Positions 25,854 to 37,009 of a stretch of 64,000 bases of DNA are shown here, in pieces. This stretch comes from Epiperipatus broadwayi (lineage: Eukaryota; Onychophora; Udeonychophora; Euonychophora; Peripatidae), in assembly GCA_028023455.1 (NCBI GenBank), contig JAQFVV010006272.1, forward strand, positions 4,755,127 through 4,819,126, read 5' to 3'. A program made the position numbers and the translations under genes. The notes under the pieces were generated by a model that saw nothing but the letters and a program-made list of their open reading frames with translations, ran no database searches and had not been told where the DNA came from. Position 1 is the first letter of the stretch, and each line of letters starts with the position of its first letter.

Positions 25854-26081
25854 TTAGCGAGATTCGGCGTTACGGTTTATTGAGATTATGACTGAGACGT
25901 GATTTAAATTATCAACGATATAATCTTCCAAAGTGAATTTGTTCATACTTTTGGATTTGATCCTTTCTATTTGGTTCTGTATTATATAGTATAGATTATT
26001 GATGAGGTTCCTGGATTCTTCTGCGGGCAGGCGGTGGGTAGAGTCAGCTTCGTATCGGCGGCGGATGGTGATGCCCTTCAT
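25854..26081 (-). CDS. Hypothetical 75-residue ORF
   Basis: Open ATG-to-stop frame on the minus strand. The first third is unusually GC- and CpG-rich for this window and reads MKGITIRRRYEADSTHRLPA; the rest is AT-rich and hydrophilic (QIERIKSKSMNKFTLEDYIV). The stop codon TAA is the start of TAATAAAA, so a canonical AATAAA overlaps it. No signal peptide, membrane span or domain is recognised. It lies on the host-gene strand inside the large intron. It could be a small nested gene, an exon with its donor at AAAAGTATGA, a retrocopy fragment, or chance. The sharp composition change argues that at least the 5' part is not random. Confidence 0.35.
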   Translation of the reverse strand: MKGITIRRRYEADSTHRLPAEESRNLINNLYYIIQNQIERIKSKSMNKFTLEDYIVDNLNHVSVIISINRNAESR

Positions 26082-26084
26082 GTA

Positions 26085-27417
26085 TCTGCTATTACCCTGA
26101 CATTATAAACATTGGCATTAAGATGTCCACAGTTCTCTCCTGCTCAGCTGTTTCAATCTAACTAATTTTAACTTCTTTGTCCACTTTCCAAAAAAAAATT
26201 TATCAGCACTTCGATCTATTTCTCTTTTGAATGCTTTTTTTTAAAAATATTTTCTTTCTTTAACATTTCCTTTGTCTTTTGGTTCCATCATTCTTGGTAT
26301 TTTTAGTTCACCATACATTCATTGGCTTTCTTGGAATTTTTAAAGTAATTAATGATTGTTATATAACCAAGAATTGCCTAGAGGCATATACAGTATTTCT
26401 TTCCGTTACTCTCATTAATTTAAGATATGATCGAAACAAAAATCTATATTTGAAACAATCGATAACAATATATAAAAAAAAATATTTGCGTATAACCGTA
26501 TTTTTCAAATTTATAATAAACATTTAAAAAAATATTTTAAAATAAATAATTATGCCTAATTAATCCTTTCCCCATTTGTTTTCTTTTTAAAAAAAAAAAT
26601 TCAATATTGATTCACGTATATATATATATATCTAATTCCTCATACATATTTAATCTCTTGACGACAACTTAAATGATTATACGTATTAAAGGTAATGGGT
26701 ACACGTTACTTAATTTTCTTGTAACAGGGTTTGAACCCAGCTACTGTTACAATATATATCTAGCTGGGCAATATGGTTTTCTCATGTAAAAAAAAAAAAT
26801 CAAACATATTGGGAAAGATGTAATGTAGTTCTCTACTTATTTAAAATCATGTTATGTGAATATTATGTGGCATGAAGATTAGCACAATTTTTCAATAGTG
26901 CTGAGTAAAATTATGTGGCAGAAGTACAATATTCTATAAAAAGTGCTTATGTACAAATAATAATTAAAATAGTAAACTTTTAAAACAAATAAAAAGCAAA
27001 TTTAAAAAAATATATTTTTCATGCAATAGATTGTCCTTTTTCAAATATTACTAATTGTGCTACATGTTTAAAAGTTTAAGACTTTTTCTAAATATAACCT
27101 TAAAAAATGAATATGCCCATAACATATAAATACATATCAAACACAATAGATAGTTTCATAACTGTATAAACTCTTATAGAATATAAAAATATTGGTAATA
27201 CTTCATCTAATTTCCCATAACACTATATCGCGCTGTTGCTAGTGAAAAACAAATAGATATAACGTTACCGGGCTGTTTTTCAATTTTGTTGATTTATGTT
27301 TTTAATTTTTGGATTTGTTTGATTTTGATTTTTTTGTTGTTGTTTGTTTTATAACCGGTTTAATGTATATTTCTTAAAAATAAAAAAATCGGTTTTTTTT
27401 TTGACTTTTTAAAATAC

Positions 27418-27453
<36 letters not shown>

Positions 27454-27555
27454 CATTTCTTTTTGTCCAGTCTTTTTTTTTTTTAAAGAAACTTTTTTTT
27501 TTTTTATAACCAAGTCTTTTTTATTGTTTTTGAAGAACTTTTTTTTGTTGTTTAT
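26085..27555. other. Unassigned AT-rich sequence with homopolymer tracts
   Basis: No gene recognised. 27390-27550 is dominated by long T runs with an A15 tract at 27439-27453. A short hairpin GTAACAG...CTGTTAC with the loop GGTTTGAACCC lies at about 26722-26752. Confidence 0.4.
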
Positions 27556-28060
27556 CGAGAAACAAGGCTTTCTCAACAGACCTCTCTAAGACCTGACGTT
27601 ACGGCGTTTTGACACCTTTACAACTCAGCTCTAATATGCTTCACTGTAAGCTGATTCCAGCTTCAAGAATAAATTAGCCGTACCACTTGCAAAAAACCGA
27701 TTCACAGACAGCCCTCAAAGCCCATCCCATGAGCAAATGGAACACCTTCATTGCCATTGACGCGATTGACATTCCATTTCAGATGTTTGATAACGCCTTA
27801 ATTTCATTAAACCACCACAAAGACAGTTTTTCTGGGTGGGTAAAATATTTTCTTTTTTTGGGTTAAAGGAAGGCCAGCATATCTGCTTCTGTATCAGGTA
27901 AATCTCAAAACTACAATGCCGAACTGTCGTCTGCCATTGAACTGTTTTGATCTCGAAAAAGTATCATAAAGGGTGCGACTTGATCGTGAACTTTGCCGAA
28001 TCGTGATTTACACTCCTCATTTAGTGAATTCTGACCCCTGACAATGAAAGTAGGGGCATT
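27556..28060. other. GC-richer island of unknown origin
   Basis: Composition differs clearly from the surroundings, with CpGs such as GACGTTACGGCG and GCCATTGACGCGATTGAC. A plus frame open across about 27685-27865 reads LKAHPMSKWNTFIAIDAIDI then PFQMFDNALISLNHHKDSF, which looks protein-like, but it has no start or splice context I can defend. Possibly a gene fragment captured by, or decayed from, a mobile element. Confidence 0.3.
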
Positions 28061-28436
28061 TGAGAATTCGTTACAATTTTTACTAACTCACATCAATTAC
28101 AATACATTGAAGCCAAAAAAAAAAAAAAATCCGTTCTAATATACTTTTCGTCATTACAACTACAGAAACCATATCATACGCTGTACAATAGTCAAGAGTA
28201 ATGTCTATAGAGAGTGTCGTATACTCATCGCTAATAATGTTCAACATGCTAGAGATGTTGGAGTAAGGGTGCACTTGAACATCTTAGTGTTTGAACAGTT
28301 TACAGGCTGCAAGATCTATGAGCGGCATTGTAAACAGTAAATTTATGTGCTTTAGCATAGAAATAGTGCCATCGGATGGTGTGGATCAATAGATGCTATA
28401 TTACCAAAATATTTTTTTAACAAATAAGCATTATAC
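28061..28436. other. Unassigned; short FB1-like fragment
   Basis: No gene. AATAGTGCCATCGGATGGTG and CAATAGATGCTATATT at 28360-28400 resemble the arm tips of the fold-back family. This is the left flank of the LINE that follows. Confidence 0.35.
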
Positions 28437-30007
28437 ATCTCAGTTCCACAACATAATCTTTGTCAACTCTATGGCCTTAATATCTAAATCCCCCTTATTT
28501 TTTCCCAAACCCAGCATAAAAACCAATAATCCACTTTCTGTATAATCACTTTTTTCATATTTATTCTTCCATAACTTCATTATATGTGCCTTTCTGTTTT
28601 CAAGCATTTACATTCAATTAACAGATGCCTAATATTTTCTATTTCTTCCTTACATAATTTACAGACTAAATCACCCATATTTTTCATTTACATGTTTACA
28701 CCTGGGTCTCGTTTTATGCGGATTATTTTAATGCGATTTTGAAGTTATGCAATTTATGTTTTTTCTTAATATCTTTCATATTTCACTATATTTATTAGAT
28801 ATCAAAAAATTTAAATTATTAATAACTTATTTTGACTTGAAATACTTTTTTTTTTTTTCAAAAATATGTTATAGTAGCAGCTAACGTGAATATGGTCTGA
28901 AGATGTATTTAGAATCTTAGCTTCTATGTAAATAACCTACTTGTACTAATGAGTAAATAATAATAATAGATTTATACATATGTATAAAAATATCACAATA
29001 AATATTAAAAAATTTTAAACTTTTAAAAAGTATTTTGTTAGATATTAACAGAAATAAATATTTTTTTAGATTTTTAAAATAAATAATAACGAAGATTTTA
29101 TTGATTTTATAAACTGAAAATAATCTTTCTAATGATAATTTTTTTGTTTTGATTACGATCTCATTTTTTTAATATAGAAACAGAAAACCATTAACACAAC
29201 TGAAGACTGAAAGTGGTGCTAGTTGTACAACACGTTACAAATCTGATTTCTTACTAGTTCACAAATGAATGCATATTGTAAACAGCGGTAATGATTAAAA
29301 TATATATGAAAAAATGTAAAATTAAATACTGTAGTTAATAAAAAAAGTAAAAAAGGTTGTCTTGTATTAATTTTTATCAAATATTTGAAATTTTTTATTA
29401 GTCATACTTTATTTCCTTATTTTTTAAATATGAATTTTAAAGTAATTTTTTCTTGTTGCTTTGCTTTTATGCGACTTCTGAAAATTACTGGAACATGTCC
29501 CCCATTTTTCAAGGTAAGTTATGTTTATTTTTGTGCGAGTTTTCTGAGGAACCTATCTACCGCATAAAATGAGACCCAAGTGTATTCTCTTATTGCTAAA
29601 AATCTCGTTCGAACCTTAAACAATAAACTACTTTCCTTACTATTATCATATATTAATTCGCACCTAATATTCTGTTTATTTCTATATATATTTAAACTCT
29701 TTTTACTCTCCATACTAGTTCTCCATCTCTCAAACTCCCTATTCTTTATTAATAAATCTATTCTTTTATCCCATTCCTTACCATTACAACACTCAACAAT
29801 CCTCCTAACACAATCATCCCATCTTTTGTACAAATATACTGATATAAATTCTTTATCCAAATCTTTTGCATACCGCATTACCTTTCTCACCCATCTTGTT
29901 GCTTGACCTTTACTCATAACCCAATTAAATACTATTTTGGTTATTCTTTTATTATCCATAAACTGCAATCTACAAAACATGTTCATTTTACTTTTTGCAT
30001 CTCTCAT
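28437..30007 (-). pseudogene. LINE C-terminal domain with Cys/His motif, split by a TIR insertion
   Basis: The part before the insertion (30007-29585) reads basic helical sequence such as WVRKVMRYAKDLDKEF and ends LLFKVRTRFLAIREYT. After removing the 884-bp insertion the frame resumes at 28690 as a CxLC...HLLIEC zinc-knuckle-like motif, shown intact in the 44.5-kb copy (FCKLCKEGIENIRHLLIEC). This C-terminal domain is typical of CR1/L2- and R2-type LINE proteins and probably binds nucleic acid. The open frame appearing to run to 29525 includes 19 residues read from the insertion and is not native. Confidence 0.75.
28699..29582. mobile_element. 884-bp TIR element, TA target duplication (Tc1/mariner or pogo type)
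   Basis: Terminal inverted repeats CACCTGGGTCTCGTTTTATG (continuing CGG) and CACTTGGGTCTCATTTTATG (continuing CGG) match at 21 of 23 bases and are flanked by TA on both sides. The LINE copy at 44.5 kb has the uninterrupted site (CATGTATATTCTCTT), which proves insertion of exactly this segment plus one TA. No transposase frame is present, so it is non-autonomous. TA targeting supports the Tc1/mariner superfamily, and the ...ATGCGG terminus recalls pogo/Tigger-like ends. Confidence 0.9.
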
Positions 30008-30024
30008 ATGAAAACCTGATCATC

Positions 30025-31785
30025 TCATTTCTCCTTGAATTGTCTCTCTTCTGTCCATATATCTGTATCCAATGCACGTCTTTCTACTTCCCTTTGAAAT
30101 TTTTCTAAGTAATTTAATACCCATTTACTAACCCATAATGCATCATTACCATATGTTAACCCTACTACTGCAACTACCTTCCATATAATTCTAGCTGCAT
30201 CATATTTATTATATGAAAACACTGTTAATTTATTTATCAATCCCTTTCTTTTCTTTGCTTCATTTATCAATTTTTTCTCCCATTCATCCAAATAATTTTT
30301 CTGATTACTTAAAATAATTCCCAAATAACTATATCTATTCACCACACTTAACTTAATATCTCCCAATAAAAATTCTACATCTTCTCTTTCCCAGTATTAA
30401 TCATCATTATATTTGATTTTTCTTCACTAAATTTAATCCCCATCTCTTTACTCACCCTTACACATGTCCTCAGCATAACTTCCATATCTTTTCTTCTTTT
30501 TGCACACAAAAATATATCATCCACAAAAAAAAGACCTGACAAAATATATACTCCCTTACTACCTATCCCTCTTCCTAATCTTTCTATTGCTCTTTCCATT
30601 CCACTCAAATACAACACAAACAAAATAGGTGACATAAGACATCCTTGCCTTAGTCCCACCCCATTTTTAACTTTAACTGATTCTATATTCCCTAATTGAT
30701 ATATATAATAATTATTTTCATATGATTTCTTAATAATATCCACTAAAACTTCATCTATTCCCAAATTTGCTAAACTTATTCATAATCTATTTCTATTTAC
30801 TCTATCATATGCCTTCTCTATATCTATAAAACTAATATATAACTGTTTACTTGAATTCCTACTCATATCCATAAGTTGCATAACTACAAATAAACTATCT
30901 CCTATATGCCTATCTAATCTAAAACCTCCTTGCATTTCCCTCACTACATTATTCCCTTCCATCTATTTTACAACTTTTCTAGCCACCATATATGAGAAAA
31001 CTTTATATAAAACATGTTACCGCTATCAGTCTATAATTATTTAACTTTCTATGATCCTTACCCTTTCCTTTAAATAATAATCTTACTCTTGTATTATTCC
31101 AACTTCTCGGAAAAACTCTATTCTGTGCCATCTTATTAAATCAGGATAATAACTTTACTTTTGCCCTATATACTAAATTCATTATCATCTCTGCTGCCCA
31201 TCCATCTAAACCTCTTGCCTTTCCACTTTTCAATTTCTTCTCTACCTCATTCAGTTCATTTTCTGTAAACCTAATATTCCCATTACTATATGCTTTCATG
31301 TTTTCGATCACTCTATCCTTCAAATCTAACATCTTTTCTATATTCATTACATATCCATTTAAGATTCTCTCTAAATTTTCTCTAGAGATACACTGAATTC
31401 CTTCATCATCTAGTAATACTATCTCTCTTTCCTCTACATTTCTCCTTTTAATGTAATACCAAAATTTTTTACTCCCATCTCTTCCACTTTTATTAATATC
31501 CTCCAACAATTTACTATTCAATTTAATTCTCTTTCTATAATTATCTATTTTAGCCAACTTCTTTTCTAAATAATTTTCCCATTTAGCATTAATATCTTTT
31601 TCACTTTCCTTGTTCTTAATAGCACACTTATATTCTCTGCATGCTTTTTCCCTCTCTTTTACACTTTTACTAATTATTTTTTTATTACTATTCTTCTTCT
31701 GAATATTCTCACCTAAAACCCTATTTGCCACTTTTTCTACTTCTTTACAACAGTTCTTATAATCATCCCCAACCAACTCTTCCAT
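30025..31785 (-). pseudogene. LINE reverse transcriptase domain
   Basis: An alpha-helical, Lys/Glu-rich linker (31785-31141) leads into SGKARGLDGW. Then come LLFKGKGKDHRKLNNYRLIA (31090-31030), GGFRLDRHIGDSLF, SFIDIEKAYDRVNR, VGLRQGCLMSPILFVLYLSG and the catalytic box FVDDIFL (Val in place of the commoner Ala). The GIKFSEEKSNIMM and YSYLGIILS thumb motifs follow. Single-base shifts or stops occur near 31140, 31010, 30780 and 30370. The RT copies the element RNA at the nick; this copy is dead. Its clade is not resolved by eye. The PHD and esterase modules point to CR1 or a relative. Confidence 0.85.
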
Positions 31786-31803
31786 GATTTCTTCAACTTG
31801 TAT

Positions 31804-32600
31804 TTACTCTTCCAACTTATTCTTATCATTCACTCTCCATCCACATCTTTCACTATTATTTCTATTTTTATTTCTATTCTCCATCACATTACTAACCATT
31901 TCAATTACAATGAAGTTATGATCACTAGGGCATACTTTTTCTTCATTATCAAATAGCTTAATTTTCCATATTTTATTCATTCCCTCTTTCTCTACCAATA
32001 CACAATCTATTGTGTGAAATACATTATTTCTAGACCATGTGTATTGTCCCTCATAAATATTTAATAAATTTGCAATACTCAAATTCACTTTCTGACAAAA
32101 TTTCTTTAAAAGCTGTCCATTTTTATTATCTACTTCATCAATTTCTTCAATATGTCCATTCATATCCTAACCATTATTCTCTTCCCCTTTTCTTTAAAAC
32201 TTTGTATATCCTTAACTAAACATTCGTATATGTTACTGTTCCACTCCATTATAATTTGACTATCTCCAGTGGCTATATAAATTATAGCCACCATCCATTC
32301 TTGTCTACCCAACCTTATTTCAAACCACAAATGTTCTTGACATTTAACAATATTTAAATATTTTTTTGATATAACACCTATACCACCACCCCTTTTTTCT
32401 TTTCTATTTATACCCTGCCATACCAACTGTTCCAAAATAGGTTCTTCTTCTCTTAGATGTGGTTCGAGTACTGCTAATACCTCAAGCTCTTCATTTTCAA
32501 TTCTTTTATTTCATTCCATCCACTTTTCTGGTCTCCTACCACTTTGCATATTCAAAAACCCAATTTTAACAATTTCTTCTTTCCTAACTACTCTTTTATA
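31804..32600 (-). pseudogene. LINE AP endonuclease domain
   Basis: The domain starts at IVKIGFLNMQSGRRPEKW, with the active-site glutamate segment LAVLEPHLREEEP after a TGA stop at about 32520. The core LVWQGINRKEKRGGGIGVIS and QEWMVAIIYIATGD follows. A 1-nt frameshift near 32165 precedes the DMNGHIEEID-type loop. The domain ends with CVLVEKEG and the catalytic SDHNFIVIE. In the family this enzyme nicks target DNA to prime reverse transcription. The motifs are clear, but the stop and frameshift rule out activity. Confidence 0.8.
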
Positions 32601-33724
32601 AATTCTTTGTTTTCCATTACATTTACAAATAACTTTCTTACCATTAATTTTACAAACCCATTGCTTCTCTATATCTACATTTATATCTAAATTAAATTCC
32701 TTTTGCTTATTTCTTACATCCCATCCATTCTTTTTCTTTTTAATAATATTGCAATTTAAAATCCCACCACCCTTTATAAGTTTCCCGAAAAATAGTTTTT
32801 ATAAATCAGACTCCCTAAAACTCACTTCCTTGTTTTCATAAATGCAACCATTTTTACAATATAATTCCCTCTTTGCAATAAAACAATCCCACATATCCAC
32901 AAACATAACATTATTTCTCTCACACAATTTTTTCAATGTCTCATTTATAGAACATGACCTATCTAAAAAATGCCTGTCAAATCTTGGTAATAATCCAACT
33001 ACTCCTACTCTTCCTTTAATCATAGTCAAATTCCTAATCAATTCTACATACTCATCCATTATTCTCTCTGATGATTCTGATAAATTATTAGTCCCCACCA
33101 TAACATACACATCTCTACTACCTTGCTTTTTTACTTTATCTGCTACATCCCTAATTCTAGCTCCAGGCAAACATACTCTTACATACTTGCTTTTATTTTT
33201 CCTTGCAATTATATCCCCACATTCTCTAATTAGTGAATTTCCTATCAATACTGTTTCATAATCACTTTCTCTACTCCATCCATAACATTTTCTAATACCT
33301 TCTGGTCCTCCTTATCTATTTCTTCCTTATCATTCCTACTCAATAATTCCTTTATCTCCTCACATTTTATCTCTAATGATTTTAATTTTACTTTTACATC
33401 CTTCATTTCTTTCTCTATCTTATTTATTCTTTGGCTAATCATTTCCATTGTGCTATTACTTTCTCTACCTATATTTCCTGACACTCCACTAAAACCATAC
33501 TCTATCCTATCTTCCTTAACTACATTTTGCTCCCTTTCCACTGACTTTCTCTTTAGACTATCTGCACTTAGAAACCACTTTTTCACCTCTTTTATCACAT
33601 TTACACACTGACTACATAACCATAAACCAATTACATCCTTCCTAATCATATTTAAACATTTCAAGTGATAAACCTCATCACATACAGTACATTCAACCGG
33701 AGCATGCCTAATTTCTTTTTCCAA
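32600..33724 (-). pseudogene. LINE N-terminal region: PHD-like finger, coiled coil, SGNH esterase
   Basis: The first open stretch (33724-33245) begins at a non-ATG codon just after a stop, so its start is lost. It carries the second half of a PHD-like finger: ECTVC, then YHLKC, then WLCSQC. A charged, heptad-rich segment (ISQRINKIEKEMKDVKVKLK) follows, probably a coiled coil for RNA binding or oligomerisation. A 1-nt frameshift near 33255 leads into the esterase: block I is IGNSLIRE (Ser kept, the usual Asp replaced by Asn), block II CLPGARIRD, block III VMVGTNNL. The catalytic Asp-His end is blurred by a stop at about 32800. In CR1-type LINEs such a module forms the ORF1 protein of the RNP. 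After the stop the frame stays open into the endonuclease without a methionine codon. Confidence 0.75.
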
Positions 33725-34065
33725 TTATATATACATTGTGGAATACAAATGCAATACATATTCTTTATTTTACATATTTTTCGAACGTTAGATTTTTTCT
33801 TAAAAGTAAATTAAGTGTTTCTTAATTTTAAATTTAAAAAAACTTTTAATAACAAATTTATTAAAAACTAATCAACAAAATAATTTTTTTTATAAGTTAA
33901 AAGTACCTTTGTCAGCAATTCCAATCATAATATTAAGTAATCTTAGACAGAGTTAATCAGAAAATATAGCTATGTTTTTAGAAATATGAACGAAATATTT
34001 TTCTTCTTCATAACTTGATTAACTCGTGCATTCTAGTGCATAACTGAAGGCCTACCAGAACATAA

Positions 34066-34937
34066 AAAAACATTACAAATGGCTTCCCAACATGGGACTT
34101 CAATATAAAAATCATGACCTGAGATAAATTACAATAAAAAAAAAACATTACAATGGCTGCCCAACTCAAGGCTTAAAAAAAAAAAAACACTACCTGAGCT
34201 ATGTTAGCAATTATAAAAAAAAAAAAGACAATTTTAAACTGGATTATACCAACTATAAAAATAAAAAAATTTTAAATGATTTATAGAAAAAAAAACAGAA
34301 TCACAACTGACAGATATTAATTCACAGTGTTTACCATGTAGGCAGATACTGGAGAAGGGAAAATCATAGCCTTGAGTCCTTATACACCAGTAGGATAAGA
34401 CCATCCTTAGATACCTTTCAGTCTATTTGTAGCAGGGGTCCTGAAAATGGGGGGTGGATCAAGTTGCCATGAGCCTATAAGTCTCAAAAGGATGAGCAAT
34501 GCTTGTATATGCTCATAACTTGGGCTTCTTATTGTTAGCCTTATGTTTGGGAGGAAGGACACAGGTGAATGTGGAAATGTTTCTCATTCCTGCCATGTAA
34601 GACCCTAAAATGTGGGCTTTAAAGCCACATGTCACTTGTGAATAAGTTTACAAAAATATATCAGTATGCTAATACATAAAAAAAAGTTATATTTTAAAAC
34701 TTATTAAGAATAAAATTTCAAATTCATATCTTATTCTTATTTGTGGGGGTGGATGATATTGTACCATCTACATATAGATGGTTCAAATATATTTGGCATT
34801 TGGTAATATTTATTTTTAAAAAAAGCTTTAAAAAAAGTAAAATTTAAAAATCTTTAAAAGACGCAATTGAATTTTTTTAAATTAGTGTAATTCATTTTTT
34901 TAAAACATACAATGAAAGTTAATTTTTTGTTTCATAT
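34066..34937. other. Unassigned; low-copy-looking segment at 34330-34640
   Basis: 34050-34260 holds repeated CATTACAA-plus-poly(A) motifs (GGCTTCCCAACATGGG and GGCTGCCCAACTCAAGG are diverged duplicates). 34330-34640 is GC-richer (GGGGTCCTGAAAATGGGGGG, TGGGAGGAAGGACACAGG) with no frame I can support. It may be a SINE or an unrecognised repeat; no A/B box pair was found. Confidence 0.35.
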
Positions 34938-35480
34938 TTATTATAATGGAACAGAATATTTGATAGCCCTAGTTGAGGCATCAAATATAACGGAACGACA
35001 TTTAATTGTCCCAGTTAATACGTCAAATATAACGGAATCGATTATATTTAATGGTTGGAAATCATTAATTTAATGATTTACAGTTGGGTTCGCCAGATAT
35101 AAAAAAATCGATTATATTTAAAGTCTAAGTTGGTCTTGTTAAATATAACGGGATAATTAAATTCCTTAGAAAGAGAATATGCATTTCACTACAATCAGAC
35201 TTTGAGTCTTCAGGTAGAATGCTAGAAATGAATCGATAAAATACTAAGTCCATAATTATATCTATCTTTATTATACTAGCTCAATAATTTTTAAATAAGT
35301 TTTAATATAATTTAGACAAGTTCATCCATCTTTCATCCCTCTTTCAATCACCATTATAACACAATATTCAAACTCATAGAGAATTTGCAATTAGCTCTTT
35401 TCAGGGATAATTTCAAAACAAGTTATTATTTAATATGCCTTTATATAAGCATTAACTAATAATTGATATTCATATGATGT

Positions 35481-35484
<4 letters not shown>

Positions 35485-35511
<27 letters not shown>

Positions 35512-35532
35512 TGTATATATATATATATATAT
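35485..35532. repeat. (TA)n microsatellite inside the 3' LTR
   Basis: An almost uninterrupted TA run with one TTG interruption. The matching tract in the other LTR (about 41945-41962) is much shorter, so it expanded or contracted after insertion. Confidence 0.9.
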
Positions 35533-36241
35533 AATTTAATAATGATTAGACAAAGAGATCCAGTTAATAACTCAATATTTAATAAACTATAAAAAAAATA
35601 TAATGTAAAAGATAAATAAAATATTAATAAATAAATAAGAATGAATTCTACCATAATAAAATATATTCCTATTTAATACGCTATGATAAAATTCTGTGTT
35701 ATTATAAACTATAATTAAAGAATATAATTTAAATTAACAGATATATAAAACAATATCTAGATTCAAAAATTAATCATTTATATAATATTAATTTATTTAC
35801 AATCTTTATTCCATTATTTTATAATTATTAATATATAAGTATTATTTACAATTGTACAACTTATATATTATATGCATTTATAATAAATAAAATACATATA
35901 ATGTTTATTATATTATATAATATATATATATATAATAAACTTATTTTAAATATCTGTTAAATAGTGACCATTTTTATATCCTTCATCTAATTTTTAATGA
36001 ATTATGTCAAATTTTCAATTAATGTTTAATATCAAATTCAGATATTCCTATTAAGATATAATGATGCGATACCAAATTTGAAATAAAAATAATGATAATA
36101 ATAAACATTAAAATAATATAAGCATTATTATAATATGTATAAATAAATAATAAAGAAAACTTATTTTCCAAAATTGAGAGTAGATATTTAAGTTTGTAGT
36201 TCATAATCCTAATGAAGATCTTTTACAAATTATATTATTAA

Positions 36242-37009
36242 TTCTTCAACCGCCTCTTACAAGGCATCTTGTCGACATCTGACGTCACTCTAACTCTGCT
36301 AGTTCTTATGCTAGAATATTCGTTTGACAGTTATTGATTAGGTTTTTAAAAGTTCTGTAAGATGGTGCCCTCTTCCGAATTATTTTACAAGTAAAAAATC
36401 AAAAAAACGGCATTTTAAACTAAACAAAGAAAGAACCTTGTCAGTGATTCGCTGTCAGCCAGCTCTCAGCCGAAAAAGACATTCTGATTGGCTGGAAAGA
36501 ACAAAGAAACTGCCTGATCAAAGAAAATAAAGAAAAACGCTGAGATTTTCATTTCGAATGCAATTTAAGTATTAAAAAAATATAATTTGAGAAATTAAAT
36601 TAGTTTTTTAAAAAATATACCAAAAAAACAAAATTATTTTCGAAAAATATTGAAGATTTTAGTAAAAATATTTAAGATTTAGCAAAAAGAAATCTTTACT
36701 TTTCGATAACGTAAAATTAAAAAAAAGTGTTTGTGTCAGCACTTTTTTGTTTAGACATTCGCTTTATATTTGCCGAAATTGAATATATTTTATAATAAAT
36801 AAATAGCAATTTATTTTTGAAAGAACTTTCATTCTCTTTCATAACCTGAAAAATTAGTAATATACTTTTTATAAACGTATCTGAGTTGAATTTAATATTA
36901 TAGGCGAATATGTTTTAACAATAGGCTTTGTCTTCAGTTTGTGAGTTGGCCAATTAAAAGATTTGATTTTTACCTCATACAACCAATAATATAATTAGCG
37001 GTTTAAGGG
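36242..37009. mobile_element. piggyBac-like MITE (TTAA target), 768 bp
   Basis: Flanked by TTAA on both sides (36238-36241, 37010-37013). Terminal inverted repeats are TTCTTCAACCGCC and, inverted, CCCTTAAACCGCT. The sister LTR at 42676 has the empty site TTTA with the same flanks (ATTATATTA and TCCATTGG), so the insertion is confirmed. No transposase. The interior contains a palindromic TGACGTCA and a GC-richer stretch at 36440-36530. TTAA targeting and the C/T-rich CCCTT end indicate piggyBac type. Confidence 0.85.

Larger units (their letters stand above)
28437..34065 (-). mobile_element. LINE with PHD, SGNH-esterase, endonuclease and RT domains, decayed
   Basis: Minus-strand non-LTR retrotransposon. 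From 5' to 3' it has an upstream region (34065-33725), PHD-like half-finger and coiled coil, SGNH esterase, AP endonuclease, RT, and a Cys/His C-terminus. PHD and esterase modules are known from the first ORF of CR1-clade LINEs; here they continue in frame into the second-ORF domains. The upstream region (GAACGAAATATTTTTCTT, CATTCTAGTGCATAA) and the C-terminus recur together in the miniature copy at 44480-45005, which confirms both ends belong to one family. About ten frameshifts and stops interrupt it, and a TIR element is inserted at 28699-29582. The left end stops abruptly at TTCCACAACATAATC compared with the longer copy at 44.5 kb. Confidence 0.85.

Noticed and set aside
26722-26752. tRNA or SINE B box (GGTTTGAACCC)
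   Set aside because: It is the loop of a small hairpin (GTAACAG/CTGTTAC) and has no A box at the right distance.
29580-29906. 108-codon plus-strand frame
   Set aside because: Antisense to the LINE C-terminal domain; leucine-rich only through composition.
32842-33261. 139-codon plus-strand frame
   Set aside because: Antisense to the SGNH-esterase region of the LINE.
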